Below are positions 12,327 to 24,747 of a DNA stretch of 64,000 nucleotides, one piece after another. A program made the position numbers and the translations under genes. The DNA is from Neocallimastix lanati (nom. inval.) (taxonomy: Eukaryota; Neocallimastigomycota; Neocallimastigomycetes; Neocallimastigales; Neocallimastigaceae), in assembly GCA_016946835.1 (NCBI GenBank), contig JACVTC010000071.1:313501-377500 (forward strand), in the 5' to 3' direction. The notes beneath the pieces were generated by a model. The model made no database searches, was not told the DNA's origin, and saw only the letters and a list, made by a program, of their open reading frames with translations. Every line of letters begins with the position of its first letter. Positions within the stretch are counted from its first letter, which is position 1.

Positions 12327-15300
12327 TCTTTATATATTTTACTTTATATCTCTATATAAATTTTTACTTTAGGTTTTTAATTTTCATATCCTTTTAAAAT
12401 ATTTTCATTTTAAATAAATTTATTATTTTACATTATATTTTATTGAATAAATAATTTTTCCACTAACATTGTTTTTTTAATATATCTTAGGAAATTCAAT
12501 TCATGTGAAACAATTAACTTTTATATTTAGTAAACTTAAATGTTAATATTTTATATAATTCTTTGGTATACAATCCTTTTAATCAATTCACTATAAATAG
12601 AAATTAAGTCAGTTTTGTTATCATCAAACTCTAAACATGGATGCTTCTAGCTCAATTAATACTACTCCCTTCCATCGTGGTTTTTACTGCTTCGGTAATC
12701 ATATGAACAATTATAGCCTTATCTTTATCCATAACCTTAATTCTTGGTCCCCTAGTAATCTAATGGCTCAAGTTATTAGTAAGATCCCTAACTACAATGA
12801 AATTATTCCATATGCTAAAAAACTTTTTTCTCCAAGGTACGGCTCATACTTCATTATTAGGGTTAATAAACACAAAAATGATCTCAAATTTTTCGATGTT
12901 TTAGATTTCTTAAGAGATAAAATTCCTGAAACAGCTAAAATTACCTGGACCTTGTATAATAAACTTAAACAAATGAACAAGTCAAGTAAATCTAATAACA
13001 TTGATGTTGAACTTAATCCTATGGCGAAAGATTTTTTCTCTAGCCATCTAAATTCAAATTCTTCTTTCTTTAACCTCTGTGTTAGTTGGAATATTAACGG
13101 ATGGAATACTGAAAAGCGTGATAGTATTTTATATCTCAACTCTATTTTCAAACCTATATGTATCTGTTTACAAGAAACTGGAAGAAGTAAATATCTTCCA
13201 AAAGATGTTTCATCACCATTAATTCCATATTACAACTCAGTTTTCCTTGGAGCTAATCCTAAAATCCCTGGTATGAGAGGACTCTTTGTTGGTCTTCATT
13301 CTTCGTGCTCTTTCTTCCAAGAACCGTTTTTATACAAATATATCATTTCAGTAAATATTACTTCTTTCTGGAATCAAAAATGTACTATTGGTAATATCTA
13401 CTTCCCTCAAAGCAAATGGAAGGAAGAAAGACTAGCTGCTTTTGATGAACTTTCTCAATGGTTACGTTTTCACAATAGAAAAAACGTTCCTGCTGTCCTA
13501 GTTGGTGATTTTAACATATCATTAAAGAAGATCAAAACATACATTTCAAATAATTTTCCTAATTGGTATATTGCTCCCTTATATGGTAATAAATTTACTT
13601 ATGCCAAAGGTACTAGATCATCTTGCATTGACCATGTCATCTATAATGAGGCTTTGGCAGCTCATTTTAATAAAACCTCGGTTTGCACTTCATTTTATGG
13701 TATTTCTGATCATAAACCTATTATACTTTCTTGCAACAAAGTTCTCTCCGATGGCTTTATAAGGCCTGCTAAAGTTTCTAAATGGTCTATACATATTTGT
13801 AAAACAAAAAATTCAGATATTTTATCACATAATTATTTTTCAATCTTAGCAAATGACCTCGATTCTCATTACAATTCGCTCACGACTGATGAAATGGTAG
13901 AAAAATTTGTCAATACAGCAAATAATATCGGGAAGGATATTAAGGCTTTCATTCCAACAAATTTAAAGGGCTCTGCTTTTCATTGTCCTTATTACATTAA
14001 AAAACTGTCTCATGAAAAACATATTGCATTTCGAAATATTAAGCTTTACTTTAACTGTGAAAATGTTGATAATTACCTTGAACAATTTAATAAATATGAA
14101 AAACTTTGCAAATTAATCAAGAAAACAAAGAGCAAATTTGTTCTGCTAGATTTAAAGCTAATATAGTAAAAATTGGTAATTATTTTTTGAATAAAGATTT
14201 CAAAAATGGTTGGAGATGTTTAAAAAAAATGGCTAAACCATTGTATTCATCTACCTCCCCTACTTGCATAAAATCTAAATTCGGTTAAGATATTATCTCT
14301 CCTACTAAACAATTAGATAGATGGGCTGAATATTATAAAGATCTAGCTTCTGATCCCTCAGGTCACAGCCTTAATCGTAACTTCTGGATCCATGCTTTAA
14401 GGAATATTAGTCTTAGATCCTCTACCTGGAATATCAACGATCCCATTACGATTGACGATATTAAAAAAACAATTTCATCTATGAAAAACAACAAAGCACC
14501 CGGCCCCGATGGTATCCCGATTGAATTCTACAAAGCTCTGTTTTGCAATGAAGAATTACTAGAAACACATCCTGCCGCTGGAAAGTGCCTTAAATTGATT
14601 TTTAATAAAATATGGAATGGGTCTTTTCCTAAAAAATGGAACTCAGCTTCTATTGTATCAATCCCTAAGAAAGGTGACCTATCAGATTGGAGTAATTATT
14701 GAGGTATTTCTCTCATTAATGTTGGACTGAAAATCATTTCAAAAATTATAACAGATAGAATATCTACTTACGCACTCTCACACAATTTCATTAGACCTGA
14801 ACAATTTGGTTTTCGCAACCGTGAAGAATGCATTAGTTTATTCATTTCCGTTAGAGAAATATGCCAAAGAAGAAAATTTCAAGGAAAATTCACATATTTA
14901 GCCTTTTTAGATCTTAAAAAAGCTTATGATTCAGTTCCTATTTTTAACATTCTTACTAAATTATATCATTATGGAGTACGTGGTAAATGTTTTGATTTTC
15001 TATGTAATTTATATACTTCATCTAAAGGCTCGTGCTCGATTTGCTTCAATGTTATCAAATTAATTTCCTATCAAAAGAGGTGTTCGTCAAGGTTGTCCAT
15101 TATCTCCGATCTTATTCAATTTATTCATCAATGATATATTAAATGATTGTGAAAAATATGGTGTTAATATTGGAAGAAAAAAAATGTTGTGGTGGACTCT
15201 TTGCTGATGATGTTGTTCTCATTGCTCCAAGTGCAAAAAATTTAGAAAAATTATTAAAAAATGTACATAGATGGGCTAATTTAAATGAAATGACTTTTGG

Positions 15301-16929
15301 TATTGAAAAATGTGCAACTATGGTTATAAAACCAATGAACTTCCAATCTCTTCCAAACTATAGTGGCCCAACCTTCTATTTAGGAATGAATGCTATTCCT
15401 AAAGTTTCTAGTTATATTTATCTTGGTATTCCTTTCTCTGATGATCTCTTACTAGAACACATTATATCTCACATGCATTTTAAAGTTAGAAAATCCCTTC
15501 TTTCATTTACACATTTCTTCTCAAATAAACTTATCCCTATTGCATACAAGAAAAAAGTTCTTCAATCCTTTGTTATTAGTAAAGTAATTTATTATTCTCC
15601 TTTACTTGGTTCAAACAAATCTAGAACGGCCAGAATTCAAACATTAATTAATACTGGTCTATTTTGGTGTATCGGCTCCTTCTCTAAAAATGGTAAAACA
15701 AGTTCAGAAGACAATGACTATATTAGACATAATTCTACTATAAGTACTTATGCTTTATCTCGAGATCTAAGCATTCCTCCTATTGCTGGTGTCTGCGCAG
15801 CCTTACAGATTAAATCATTTGCAAAATGGAGTAAATCAAACTGTATTATAAAAAGGATCTTATTAAATCTATTCCCAAAATGCCTTATTATTCCTGGACT
15901 AAAGAATCTAGAACACTATATAAAAAAATCAAAAAATATAAATGTGAAAAATATGACGATATTTTAGAACGTTACTGGAAATCAGTTTCCAAATTTCAAG
16001 GTATTAAAGGTCAAAATTACGATTGTAATTAGTTCTCAAACAATAAAGCTATAATTATGCTTAGCTTAAAATATCCCCAATTTAACTTGGGGTTTTCGTG
16101 GATTATACGTTTACGCTGTGGTTATAAATACAATACTACTATTGCTATTAGAATGGGTAGAGTTTCAGAAGATTGTCCCAAGTCTTGCCCCTGTTGTGGC
16201 GAAGATAAACAATCTTTTGAACATTGTATTTTTAAATGCGATGCTCTTGCATCTTTTCTTTAAATTTCATCGATGATATCTATGTTTTATTCCGTTTAAT
16301 CCTCTTTCTTCTTATGACTCTATTTCTAATTTTGAAGATTATATCAATCATTATATATACTTGTTCCTTCTTGGTGGGACTTTAGTTTTAAATGAGCTAC
16401 ATTTCGATAGTGGGGAACAGAGACAATTAAATGAACTACTTTTCAATTGGTTCATTCTGAGTCACCTGTTCCAAAAATTGTGGGCTTGGCGGAATTCTTA
16501 ACAAGGGCAATACCTATCATAAGTAATTCGTTTGAGTTATTATTTGATAGGTATTGCAAAATACCAAACTTATCCAAGAGCGTCGACATCGTACTGATAA
16601 GGCATAATGATAATACAGGACCAGCATCTATTTCTACGAAGGATGAATCTTGCCCTAGTAGTTCAATAAATGATGAATCCGGGGAGAGTTTAGTGGACAT
16701 CACACAATCTATTTTAAAGATGTTACTTCTAGGTTTTATTTCTTTTTTATTTGTTAGGAAGGGAAAAATTCCCGCATAGTACAACTTGCCGAAATACATA
16801 GTATTTTCGAGCTTTTTTATTTTTTTATTTATTAATTTTTTATTTTTAATTTCAAATGTACTTTTCACCTACATGTATTTTTTAAAATAAAATTTAATAA
16901 AGTTTTGGAAGTGTATTCTCTTCCCTGTC

Positions 16930-16971
<42 letters not shown>
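12071..16971 (+). mobile_element. Near full-length, decayed LINE (non-LTR retrotransposon), family A
   Basis: A 4.9-kb copy: an AT-rich 5' leader (12071-12636, exact 5' limit unclear), one long coding region, a 3' UTR (about 16560-16931) ending GAAGTGTATTCTCTTCCCTG, and about 38 A. The order is N-terminal domain, AP-endonuclease-like nuclease, reverse transcriptase, Cys-His motif, then an extra C-terminal domain. No RNase H or separate ORF1 was found. The AP-type endonuclease, poly(A) tail and 12-bp duplication around the larger insert fit L1/Tad-like LINEs. Without RT phylogeny the clade stays open. Confidence 0.85.
12637..16262 (+). pseudogene. LINE-A polyprotein: endonuclease, reverse transcriptase, zinc motif (broken)
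   Basis: The first frame is open for 509 codons from the ATG at 12637. Residues 1-145 form an unassigned domain. The nuclease follows: SWNINGW (about 149), QETG (about 180), GDFNIS (about 290), CIDHVI (about 329), SDHKPI (about 357). RT follows: KAPGPDGIP (14495), IPKKGDLSDWSNY, QFGFR, LDLKKAYDSV (14910), RQGCPLSPILFN (15085) and the active-site FADD (15200). The C-terminal motif CPCCGEDKQSFEHCIFKC is near 16190. Damage: a frame change near 14140; TAA at 14286; TGA at 14700 where Arg is usual in NYRGIS; frame changes near 15060, in the A run at about 15180, and near 15870; TAG near 16030. Between these the family motifs are well kept, so the copy is of moderate age. Confidence 0.85.
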
Positions 16972-16973
<2 letters not shown>

Positions 16974-17034
16974 CTTTTTATTACATGTATTTTATCATAT
17001 ATTTAATTAATAAAGATGAAACAAGTTTGTTGCC

Positions 17035-17077
<43 letters not shown>
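16972..17077 (+). mobile_element. LINE-B 3' tail stub (tail type B) with poly(A)
   Basis: About 70 bp matching the last part of the LINE-B 3' UTR at 37550-37616 (TTAATTAATAAAGATGAAAC, then TGCCGTT) followed by about 38 A. It sits directly after the poly(A) of LINE-A and directly before the right target duplication, so the insert is composite: LINE-A plus a very short LINE-B tail. Confidence 0.8.
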
Positions 17078-17081
<4 letters not shown>

Positions 17082-17089
17082 CTAAAGCT
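17078..17089 (+). repeat. Right 12-bp target site duplication of the nested LINE insertion
   Basis: Second copy of ATTGCTAAAGCT, partner of 11982-11993. The first A may also belong to the poly(A) tail, so the duplication could be read as 11 to 13 bp. Confidence 0.8.
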
Positions 17090-17727
17090 GCGAAAATAAT
17101 AGATCCAATGTGTCTTAATTTTTTTCCCTGTTGTAAAAATAATAAACAATGGATAAGACATTGGTTAATTGATTGTTCAATTTTCAATCATATTTGTAGT
17201 AAAGTTAATGATAGAATTTTATTTTTTTATAATGCTTTTAACCGTGGCAACCTAACAAACGATATCGTTAATAGTAATAATTATAATAGTAACAGTAATA
17301 ATAGTTATAGTAATAATAGTTATAATAATAATAGTAATATTATTATTAGTAATATTAGTAATAGGATTGAAAATAATGTATATGTTGATTCTAATGTGTG
17401 TGAAAAAGTGTTTAATTTCCTTCTTGGAGGTCGAAGTATTAATAACAGTACAAGGGAATGGGAGGATCTATTTAAGTGCCAGATGAAATCAGGTGCTTAT
17501 TCTGATACTCCGTTCTTGGTGGTTACTGCGGCACTTCTCCAATCGATTATACCTATTGCTATTGGCCAGCAATGGTCTTTGTTCAATAAGTTCAAATCGA
17601 ATCGTACTACTACCAAGAGCGTTAATGCTGAAGAAACAGTAAGACAGGCCAGCAAGGCTAGCACAACCAATGAAGATCAATGAAGATCATAATTTCGTAT
17701 CTTAAAATTTTGATTAACATTGTGAAG
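17078..17727 (+). mobile_element. LINE-B fragment, 3' half of the split copy (zinc motif and C-terminal domain)
   Basis: Opens with the right target duplication (17078-17089) and continues the frame broken at 11993. It encodes the end of the zinc region (CCKNNKQWIRHW), an Asn/Ser-rich linker of about 50 residues (17260-17380), and the C-terminal domain VFNFLLGGRSINNSTREW through SDTPFLVV to EETVRQASKAS. The frame is open to the stop near 17681. It matches 36700-37396 and 51180-51706 closely. The 3' UTR is missing after about 17727. Confidence 0.85.
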
Positions 17728-17732
17728 GAATA

Positions 17733-18113
17733 GTCTATATCCTGTGTACTAATTTCAATTATCTGTGATTCTGATGATAATCGATGGTTATCCTTTTTAA
17801 AGTGGCTTCTAGTACGAAAAGTATAAATTGGAATACAGGATGACTGTAGAAAGTGAACCTGATGTTTTATATTGCTTTAAACTGGATAGGTAGTAACATT
17901 GAAGTTGTATAATTAATAATATCATGTAGTTTCTACATATTATCATTGTAATGAATCTAATGTATTTTTTTTTTTTACTTTAGCATTATTTTGTATATGT
18001 ATTTTTTTTATAGTATTATTTACACTTTCATGTAGCTATTGTAAAATGGAAATGTAGGGTGTAGGGGACTGATTCACTCCAAAGCTTGTGTTTAAGACAT
18101 TATTTAACGGAAG
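17733..18113 (+). repeat. Dispersed repeat X, copy 1 (unassigned, probably LINE 3' sequence)
   Basis: About 380 bp that recur at 37640-38005, including GATGATAATCGATGGTTATC, a CATGTAGTTTCTACATATTA palindromic stretch, and ATTCACTCC...TATTTAACGGA at the end. No open frame. In both places it follows LINE-B sequence and precedes other LINE sequence. It could be the 3' region of another LINE family or an independent repeat. Confidence 0.7.
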
Positions 18114-18923
18114 GGAATCTTTTTATGGTCTTTCTTTACTTCTTTCTTATTTTAATATTTTAGAATATGAAAATTTCATAAACAGGTTTTTTATATATTC
18201 CTTCTTGGTGGAATTTTCAGCTTTAGATGAGCTACAATTCGATACTGGGGGAACGGGAACATTTAAGTGAACAACTCCTAAAGAGTTCACAGAGGTCTAC
18301 TGTTCCGTATATTGTGGGGCTTGCGGAATATCTTGCTAATACAATATCAATCATCAGTAGCTCTCTTGAGTTACTTTTTGAGTGATTTAGCGAAAACACT
18401 TTCATTACCAAGAGTGCCGACGTCGTATCGATATGGCAAAGGAATAGCGCAGTTAGAAGTCCTGTTAATTCTCATTAATACACATTTACTAACAGTACAG
18501 TTCCTAACACAGAACCTATAATAAGTAATTCAATTTTTTAACGATCTTTCTTGTGGTTCAGGGGAGAGTTTAGTGGATACCACACTATCTATTTCAAAGA
18601 TGTTACTTCTTTGTTTTATTATTTTAGATTTAACTGGTGATCATGTTACTACTCGTAGTATACATCACACCGAATTTTTATTTTAACTTTTGAACTTATT
18701 TTCATTCTTTATTACATTAAATTTTTTTCATGATTAATTAAAATTTGTTATTTCTTAACTTTTTATTATTTTTTTATTTTACTTAATCTTTTACATGCAT
18801 TTTTTTTTTTTTTTTAACTTTAAATTATAAAATGTATTTTTTTAAAAATGTAATACATAAAAATATTTTAATCTATTTAATAAAGCATATGAAGTGTATT
18901 CTCTTCCTAGTCTAAAAAAAAAA
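18078..18923 (+). mobile_element. LINE-A-type 3' fragment, decayed, overlapping the end of repeat X
   Basis: Carries the C-terminal signature FLLGG (18200 region), then sequence parallel to 16440-16700 (TGTGGGGCTTGCGGAATATC against the TGTGGGCTTGGCGGAATTC type), the GGGGAGAGTTTAGTGGATAC stretch, and a tail-A end GAAGTGTATTCTCTTCC followed by a short A run. More diverged than the copies at 11617 and 16706, so older. Confidence 0.75.
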
Positions 18924-21015
18924 ATCTATTTTAATAAAGCACTGAAATTGTATTCTTTAATAATTATAATAAATATGGAATTTCTATTGGTGATAAACGT
19001 TGATGTGGAGGTCTTTTTTGCAGATGACATTGTGTTATGTGCTCCAATAAGATCCCAACAAAAGAAATTGTTAAAGTTTGCCAGTAAATGAGCTAGAAAT
19101 AACGAAATGTCATTTGGTATTAATAAATGTGCCAGTTTTAGTAGTACGAGGGAAAGTTTTGAGATTTCTTTATAATAGTAACCTTACATTTTATCTTTCA
19201 AGCCAAGAGTTACCTAAAACGAATTGCTATACCTACTTAGGTATACCGTTTTCAAATGATTTAGAATTGAAACCGATCATACCAAGAATGAATAATAAAG
19301 TAAGAAAAGTACTTTATTCCATAAAAGGATTTCTTAAGAATCTTCATATTCCTATCCCTTATAAAAGAATGTTATTTTTAACTATAGTAATCCTCATATT
19401 CCTATCCCTTATAAAAGAATGTTGTTTTCAGCTATAGTAATTGGACAAGTTTCATATTATGCACCTCTACTTGGATCTAACAGAGAAAGAACGAGAAAAA
19501 CACAGACACTAATTAATTCAGGATTATACTGAATTGAAGGATTTTCTAAAGGGAATAGATTTACATCCCTTTATTGTGTTTCTAAAGAACTTAACATTCC
19601 TCCTCTTTCGGGTGAAATGTGCAATTGCTCAGGTAAGGTGTTTTAAAAAAGTGGAAAGACTCGAAATATATTATCTCTGATTTACATAGAGATATATCTC
19701 GTTTTGGACGTCATGCATGGGATAAAAAAAGTAAAAATTTTAGCTGACAAATTAGATAAATTTCCATCAAAAAAAAAAGCAATTGAAAACTTTTACTGGG
19801 ATAGAGATATGGCAGGAAAATCAATCAAGGCTAATGCTTATAAGAAAAATAAATTTGAGAAAAGGAGAGACTACCTAAAGCTCATCTTCAAGTATCCTGA
19901 ATTTATCATTGGCTTCCGAAGAGTACATCGTGGCAGATGTGGATATAAATTCGATGCTCGTGTTGCCAAAGCTGCCAAAATGATTGAAGAAGATTATCCT
20001 GAAAGATGTCCTTGTTGATATAGAAGAAATAGTAATCCTCGATTGGAACATTACTTTTCTAAATGCTATCTTTTCTGTGAATTTCGAATGAAAATATTTT
20101 AAGAATATTGAAAAATATTTTATAATTTCTAAATATTGTCCAATATCAAATAGTAATGTAAATACTGTTATCACAAATATGAATAGTAAAGAATCAAGTT
20201 CTGATTATGATCGTAGTAATGAAGTTTATAATATTAATAATAATAGCAATAGAAATAATATTGTTAATAATAGTAGAATTAATGATAATGAAAATAAAAA
20301 TATTAATATTAGTAATAGTGAAAGTAATGATATCGTTAAGCAACTACTAATGTAGTGAATAGTTCAATTGGTGAAAATCGTGATAATTTAAGTAATTTTC
20401 TGAATAATGAGTGTGTAAATATATATGTAACGTGATACCAATTATACAACTTCCTTCTTGGTGGAAGAGATGCAAACATTATTGATATGTGTTATAAAAA
20501 GGAATGGGATATTTTGTTTAAGAACCAAATCATTTCTGGGGATTGTTCAAAAACGCCATTCTTGGAGTGATCTGTGGCTCTCTTTACAGAAATTATGCCT
20601 CGGGTTAGCGATCGACAATGATTGCTATTTCCGAAAGTATAAGCGCAAACTAATGAGGGGCGTTAACGCATATAATTCAGTAAGACAAGCTAGCAGAATC
20701 AATGCCTCTTAAGGAGAAGACCATAATTTCTTTCAGATAGTCAATTCAAATACTAATCCATAAGGATATGAGGTTTGTTACAGAGAAACTTTTTTCTAAA
20801 TTCATTTATATACTTTATTTTTGAATATTATTTTGTATTTAATGTTACTATTTTAAATATTATTATGTTCTAATTGGACAAATAATATTTATTTATTGTA
20901 TTAACTCTGTGTTTTTTTTTCTTATTAAAATTAAAAATATTCATGTAATTTATAAAAGAATACATAAATAAAGATTAAAGTTCGCAATAATTGTGGCTAT
21001 AAAAAAAAAAAAAAA
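18924..21015 (+). mobile_element. LINE-C, 5'-truncated and decayed, tail type C
   Basis: Begins with a degraded tail-A-like stretch, then RT from the active-site FADD (about 19018) through TYLGIPFSNDLELKPII, the PLLGSNRERTRKTQ region, a YDKNRFE-like segment and the Cys motif DYPERCPC, where TGA replaces the next Cys codon. An Asn/Ser-rich linker (20190-20400) leads to FLLGGRD and TPFLE, then SVRQASRINAS. The 3' UTR ends AAAGATTAAAGTTCGCAATA and GTGGCTAT plus poly(A). A 50-bp tandem duplication at 19341-19440 shifts the frame. Many stops; old. Confidence 0.8.
19341..19440 (+). repeat. Exact-period 50-bp tandem duplication within LINE-C
   Basis: 19341-19390 and 19391-19440 match at 46 of 50 positions (TCATATTCCTATCCCTTATA core). 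Fifty is not a multiple of three, so the duplication breaks the RT frame. Confidence 0.9.
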
Positions 21016-21049
21016 TTATTTAAAAAATTATATGAAAAATATATATATA

Positions 21050-21137
21050 ATGTTTCTCTTGATTTAAATGAGAGAGTTTAGTGACAACCATACTATCTAC
21101 TTTACATTATAATTATTACTTCTTTTCATTTATATTA

Positions 21138-21174
<37 letters not shown>

Positions 21175-21500
21175 AGTAGAAATGATTTTCCATTGATATC
21201 ATACTATCGTAGTTACTTCGAAAATTTTTTTCTTTATTATTATTGTATTACATTAATTTTAATTTTTTTTATCAATTATTACATAAAGTAATGAAAATAT
21301 ATTCTCTTCCTATGTACAAAATTGTTTGTTAAACCAAAAAGAAATTTATACCTTCAAGATATTATAAAAATTTTATATTTAAACTTGATATGAACGGTCT
21401 ACTGAGTATTAATTGATTTACATATTTTGAATTACCTTATAATGAATTATTGAATTTGGGGCCTCATTATTGCTAAAATGAACATGTAAAATAAAATATT
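21050..21500 (+). mobile_element. Ancient LINE remnants
   Basis: 21060-21320 resembles a LINE-A 3' UTR (GAGAGAGTTTAGTGACAACC, ending TATTCTCTTCCTATGTAC). 21325-21495 resembles the RT segment of LINE-D at 38862-39030 (ACCTTCAAGATATTAT, then CGGTCTACTGAGTATTAATT). Both are heavily eroded and end without a clear boundary. Confidence 0.6.
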
Positions 21501-22050
21501 TTTATTTAAAGCATTTCTTTTGATATGGAAAAAGTATTATGTTACAATATATCATTGTTTTTTTAATTTTTGTTCTACTTTATATGGTATTATTACTTTT
21601 TTAATGTTAAAAAATAATATGAATTTTAATTATATATATATATATGTATTTAAAATTATAATTATTAATCACTAAATAAAATAATTAAATTATTTATCTT
21701 TAGCAAATTACAGATATTTTTATTTTCTTAATTAATAATAATATAATAAATAAAAATATTATAATTTAAATAATAGGATAAATAATAAAAATATTATAAT
21801 TTAATATTTTCAGTCTTATTGAATATCTTTTTTTTTATCTAATAAATCTAATGATTTTATTTTATTTTATTTTATTATAGGTATATATGTATTTTATTTT
21901 TATTTTATTTTATATCGTATTTATTCTTATTTATTTTCATAGAATAGGAACCTTCATGGATTAATTTTTAATCCATCAATAATATTTTAAAGAAATCATA
22001 AAGTTTTTCTAATTATCAATTACTAACTAACTCTTTTCACATCTTTTTTC

Positions 22051-22084
<34 letters not shown>

Positions 22085-23067
22085 GAATAAAAATAAAATA
22101 AAAGATATATTTTTTAATAATCTTATTGCTATATTGTTAAATAAAGCTCTTTAGGGCTTTATCTAATAATGTTAAAATAACAAAAGGTGTATATATTTTA
22201 ACATATATTCATAGTATAATTATAAGACAGGATAAATGTATATTGATATATAATATACTTATTTACTTATTTTATATATTATATTAAGAATGATTTTTTT
22301 TTTTTTCGTCTTGGCTCCAAATATATATACTTGAAACATTTATTTATTATAAAACATTGATGTTGATATATTGAAGCGGCTCATTGATTCTTTACATAAT
22401 ATATTAAAAAAAAAAAAAAAAAATTTATACATTCTATACAAAATATTAAAAAAAATTTTTTTATTGAAATAAATATATTTATGTAATTTATAACCTTACC
22501 ATATGGAATTTAAGCTTTAAAACAAACTACATTTCTAATTCTAGAAGAATAAAAAAATTATTTAAAAAAAATGTTGTATCAATTATTACTAAATCTCACT
22601 TTTTATATTTGATTATTATTAAAATAAAAAATGAAAAAATATATATTTTGTAATTAAAAAGGTCAAAATGACATGAATATGACAAAGAACTTTTTTTTTT
22701 TTTTTATTTTATTTTATATAATAGAAATAGCTATTTATTTTTTTATATAATGCCAAAAAAAAATATATATATATATCTGATAATTTTTATTTATAGTAAC
22801 TACAAAGTTTTAATGATTGTTTACACTTTTTTTTTTTTTTTTTTTACAATATCAATAACAATAACAAAGAATTAAGAATTGTTAATAATATTATTATTTT
22901 TGATATTATTAAAAAATTTTATAACTTTTAAATTAAAAAAATAAATTATCCAAATAGCTTCATTTTTTTTTTAATATCACTAACAGAAAAATACCATAGA
23001 TAATAAATACTTTATAAATAAAATTAAATCATTCATTATTAGTAAAATTTTATGTTACTAATATAAA

Positions 23068-23117
<50 letters not shown>

Positions 23118-23365
23118 TTAATTCATATTAATAAGTAATTTTAAATTTTAAACATTATGAAATATGTAAAATTTATATATATCATTGAATAGAAATAAAA
23201 AATAAATATTAATAGTAAAGAATAAAAAAAAAAACATCATTAAAAAATAATAATAATAAAAAGTAATTATTTTGATAAATATATACAATTAATTATAAGA
23301 AAAAAACAATAATGATAATATATATTAGCTGATATTGAACAATTAAAAATAATTAATAAAGTAAA

Positions 23366-23416
<51 letters not shown>

Positions 23417-24711
23417 TAATTGTAAGTTATATATAAAAATATTCTTTCATTAAGTTTGAAATAAATAAACTATAAAATATCAAATGAATCATCACTGTGA
23501 TTACAAAATGAATTTAAATAAAAATATCAAATATATAGTATTAATGTTTTTGCTTGTGCTCATGTTTTAATATGATTTATAAAGATATATTAATAAAGTA
23601 GAAATTTTACATATAATATCATTCAATTTTTTCTTTTTTTTTTTTTTTTTTATAATCGTAAATTTTAAATATTAATAATTTTTCAAAATTATATTTTTTG
23701 ATAAATTAAATAAATATCTGATAAAGTTAAAAATATAAAAAAAAAATTATTTTGTATTTAATCGTAATTATTTTTATTATTAATTTAATTAATAAATAAA
23801 TTAATAATAAAAATAATAAAAATCAAATTTATTTATTAAAAACATTGAATTAATAATAATAAAATAATAAATATAAGAATTTTGAATAGTTATATATTAT
23901 TATTAAGTAATTGATTAGATAAATTTTTATTATTATTTTTTTGTACATCAAAAATTTAAAAGAAAAATATACAATGACATTTTATAATTAATAATTACAA
24001 GAGTCTAATTTTAGTAAACTTATACTATTATTTGACCTTTTCATATATATATATATATATAATTAGTTTTTTTAATATATAATATAAAATATAAAAGTTC
24101 TATGTAAAATAATTTTTTTTAATTACTTTTTAAATTATTATTTAAGGAATTCATAATTATTTTTGTTAATTAATATTCATGGTTTGTAATATATATATAT
24201 AATATATAAAACAGAACAGAACCAAAAGTAAATTATTAGTAGTTAATAAAAATCATCTATTTATTAGAATTATATAATATATAATTTAATGGATTTATTT
24301 ATTTTTTTTATTGATAATAAGCCACATAATCAATTTTTTTTATTTAATAAATTTTTTCATCTGCAAAAAGAAAATAAAAAATATTTTCTTACTAGAATCA
24401 TTGTTCTTAAAATAATATTATTCATTCTTAACTTATTCTTTAATAATGAATATTAAATAAATTAAATATATAATTTATTTTATTTAACTTAACTATTCGT
24501 TATTTTTCTGTAAATTCTTTTTATAAAAGCAAAAAAAAAAAAAAAAATGTATTGATAAAATAAAAATATCAATTATTATTATTTTTATTTTATTTCATTT
24601 TTTTAAAGAAAATTGTACATATAATTAAAGTTTTGTTATATATATATATATATTTATTATTATTACTTATTTTATTTTTATTTTTACTTAATATTAATCA
24701 TTCCGAAATCA

Positions 24712-24747
<36 letters not shown>

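Noticed and set aside
16985-17683. A 232-residue host protein with a Lys-rich N-terminus
   Set aside because: The Lys run is a LINE poly(A) tail read through; the rest is the LINE-B C-terminal region present in three copies.
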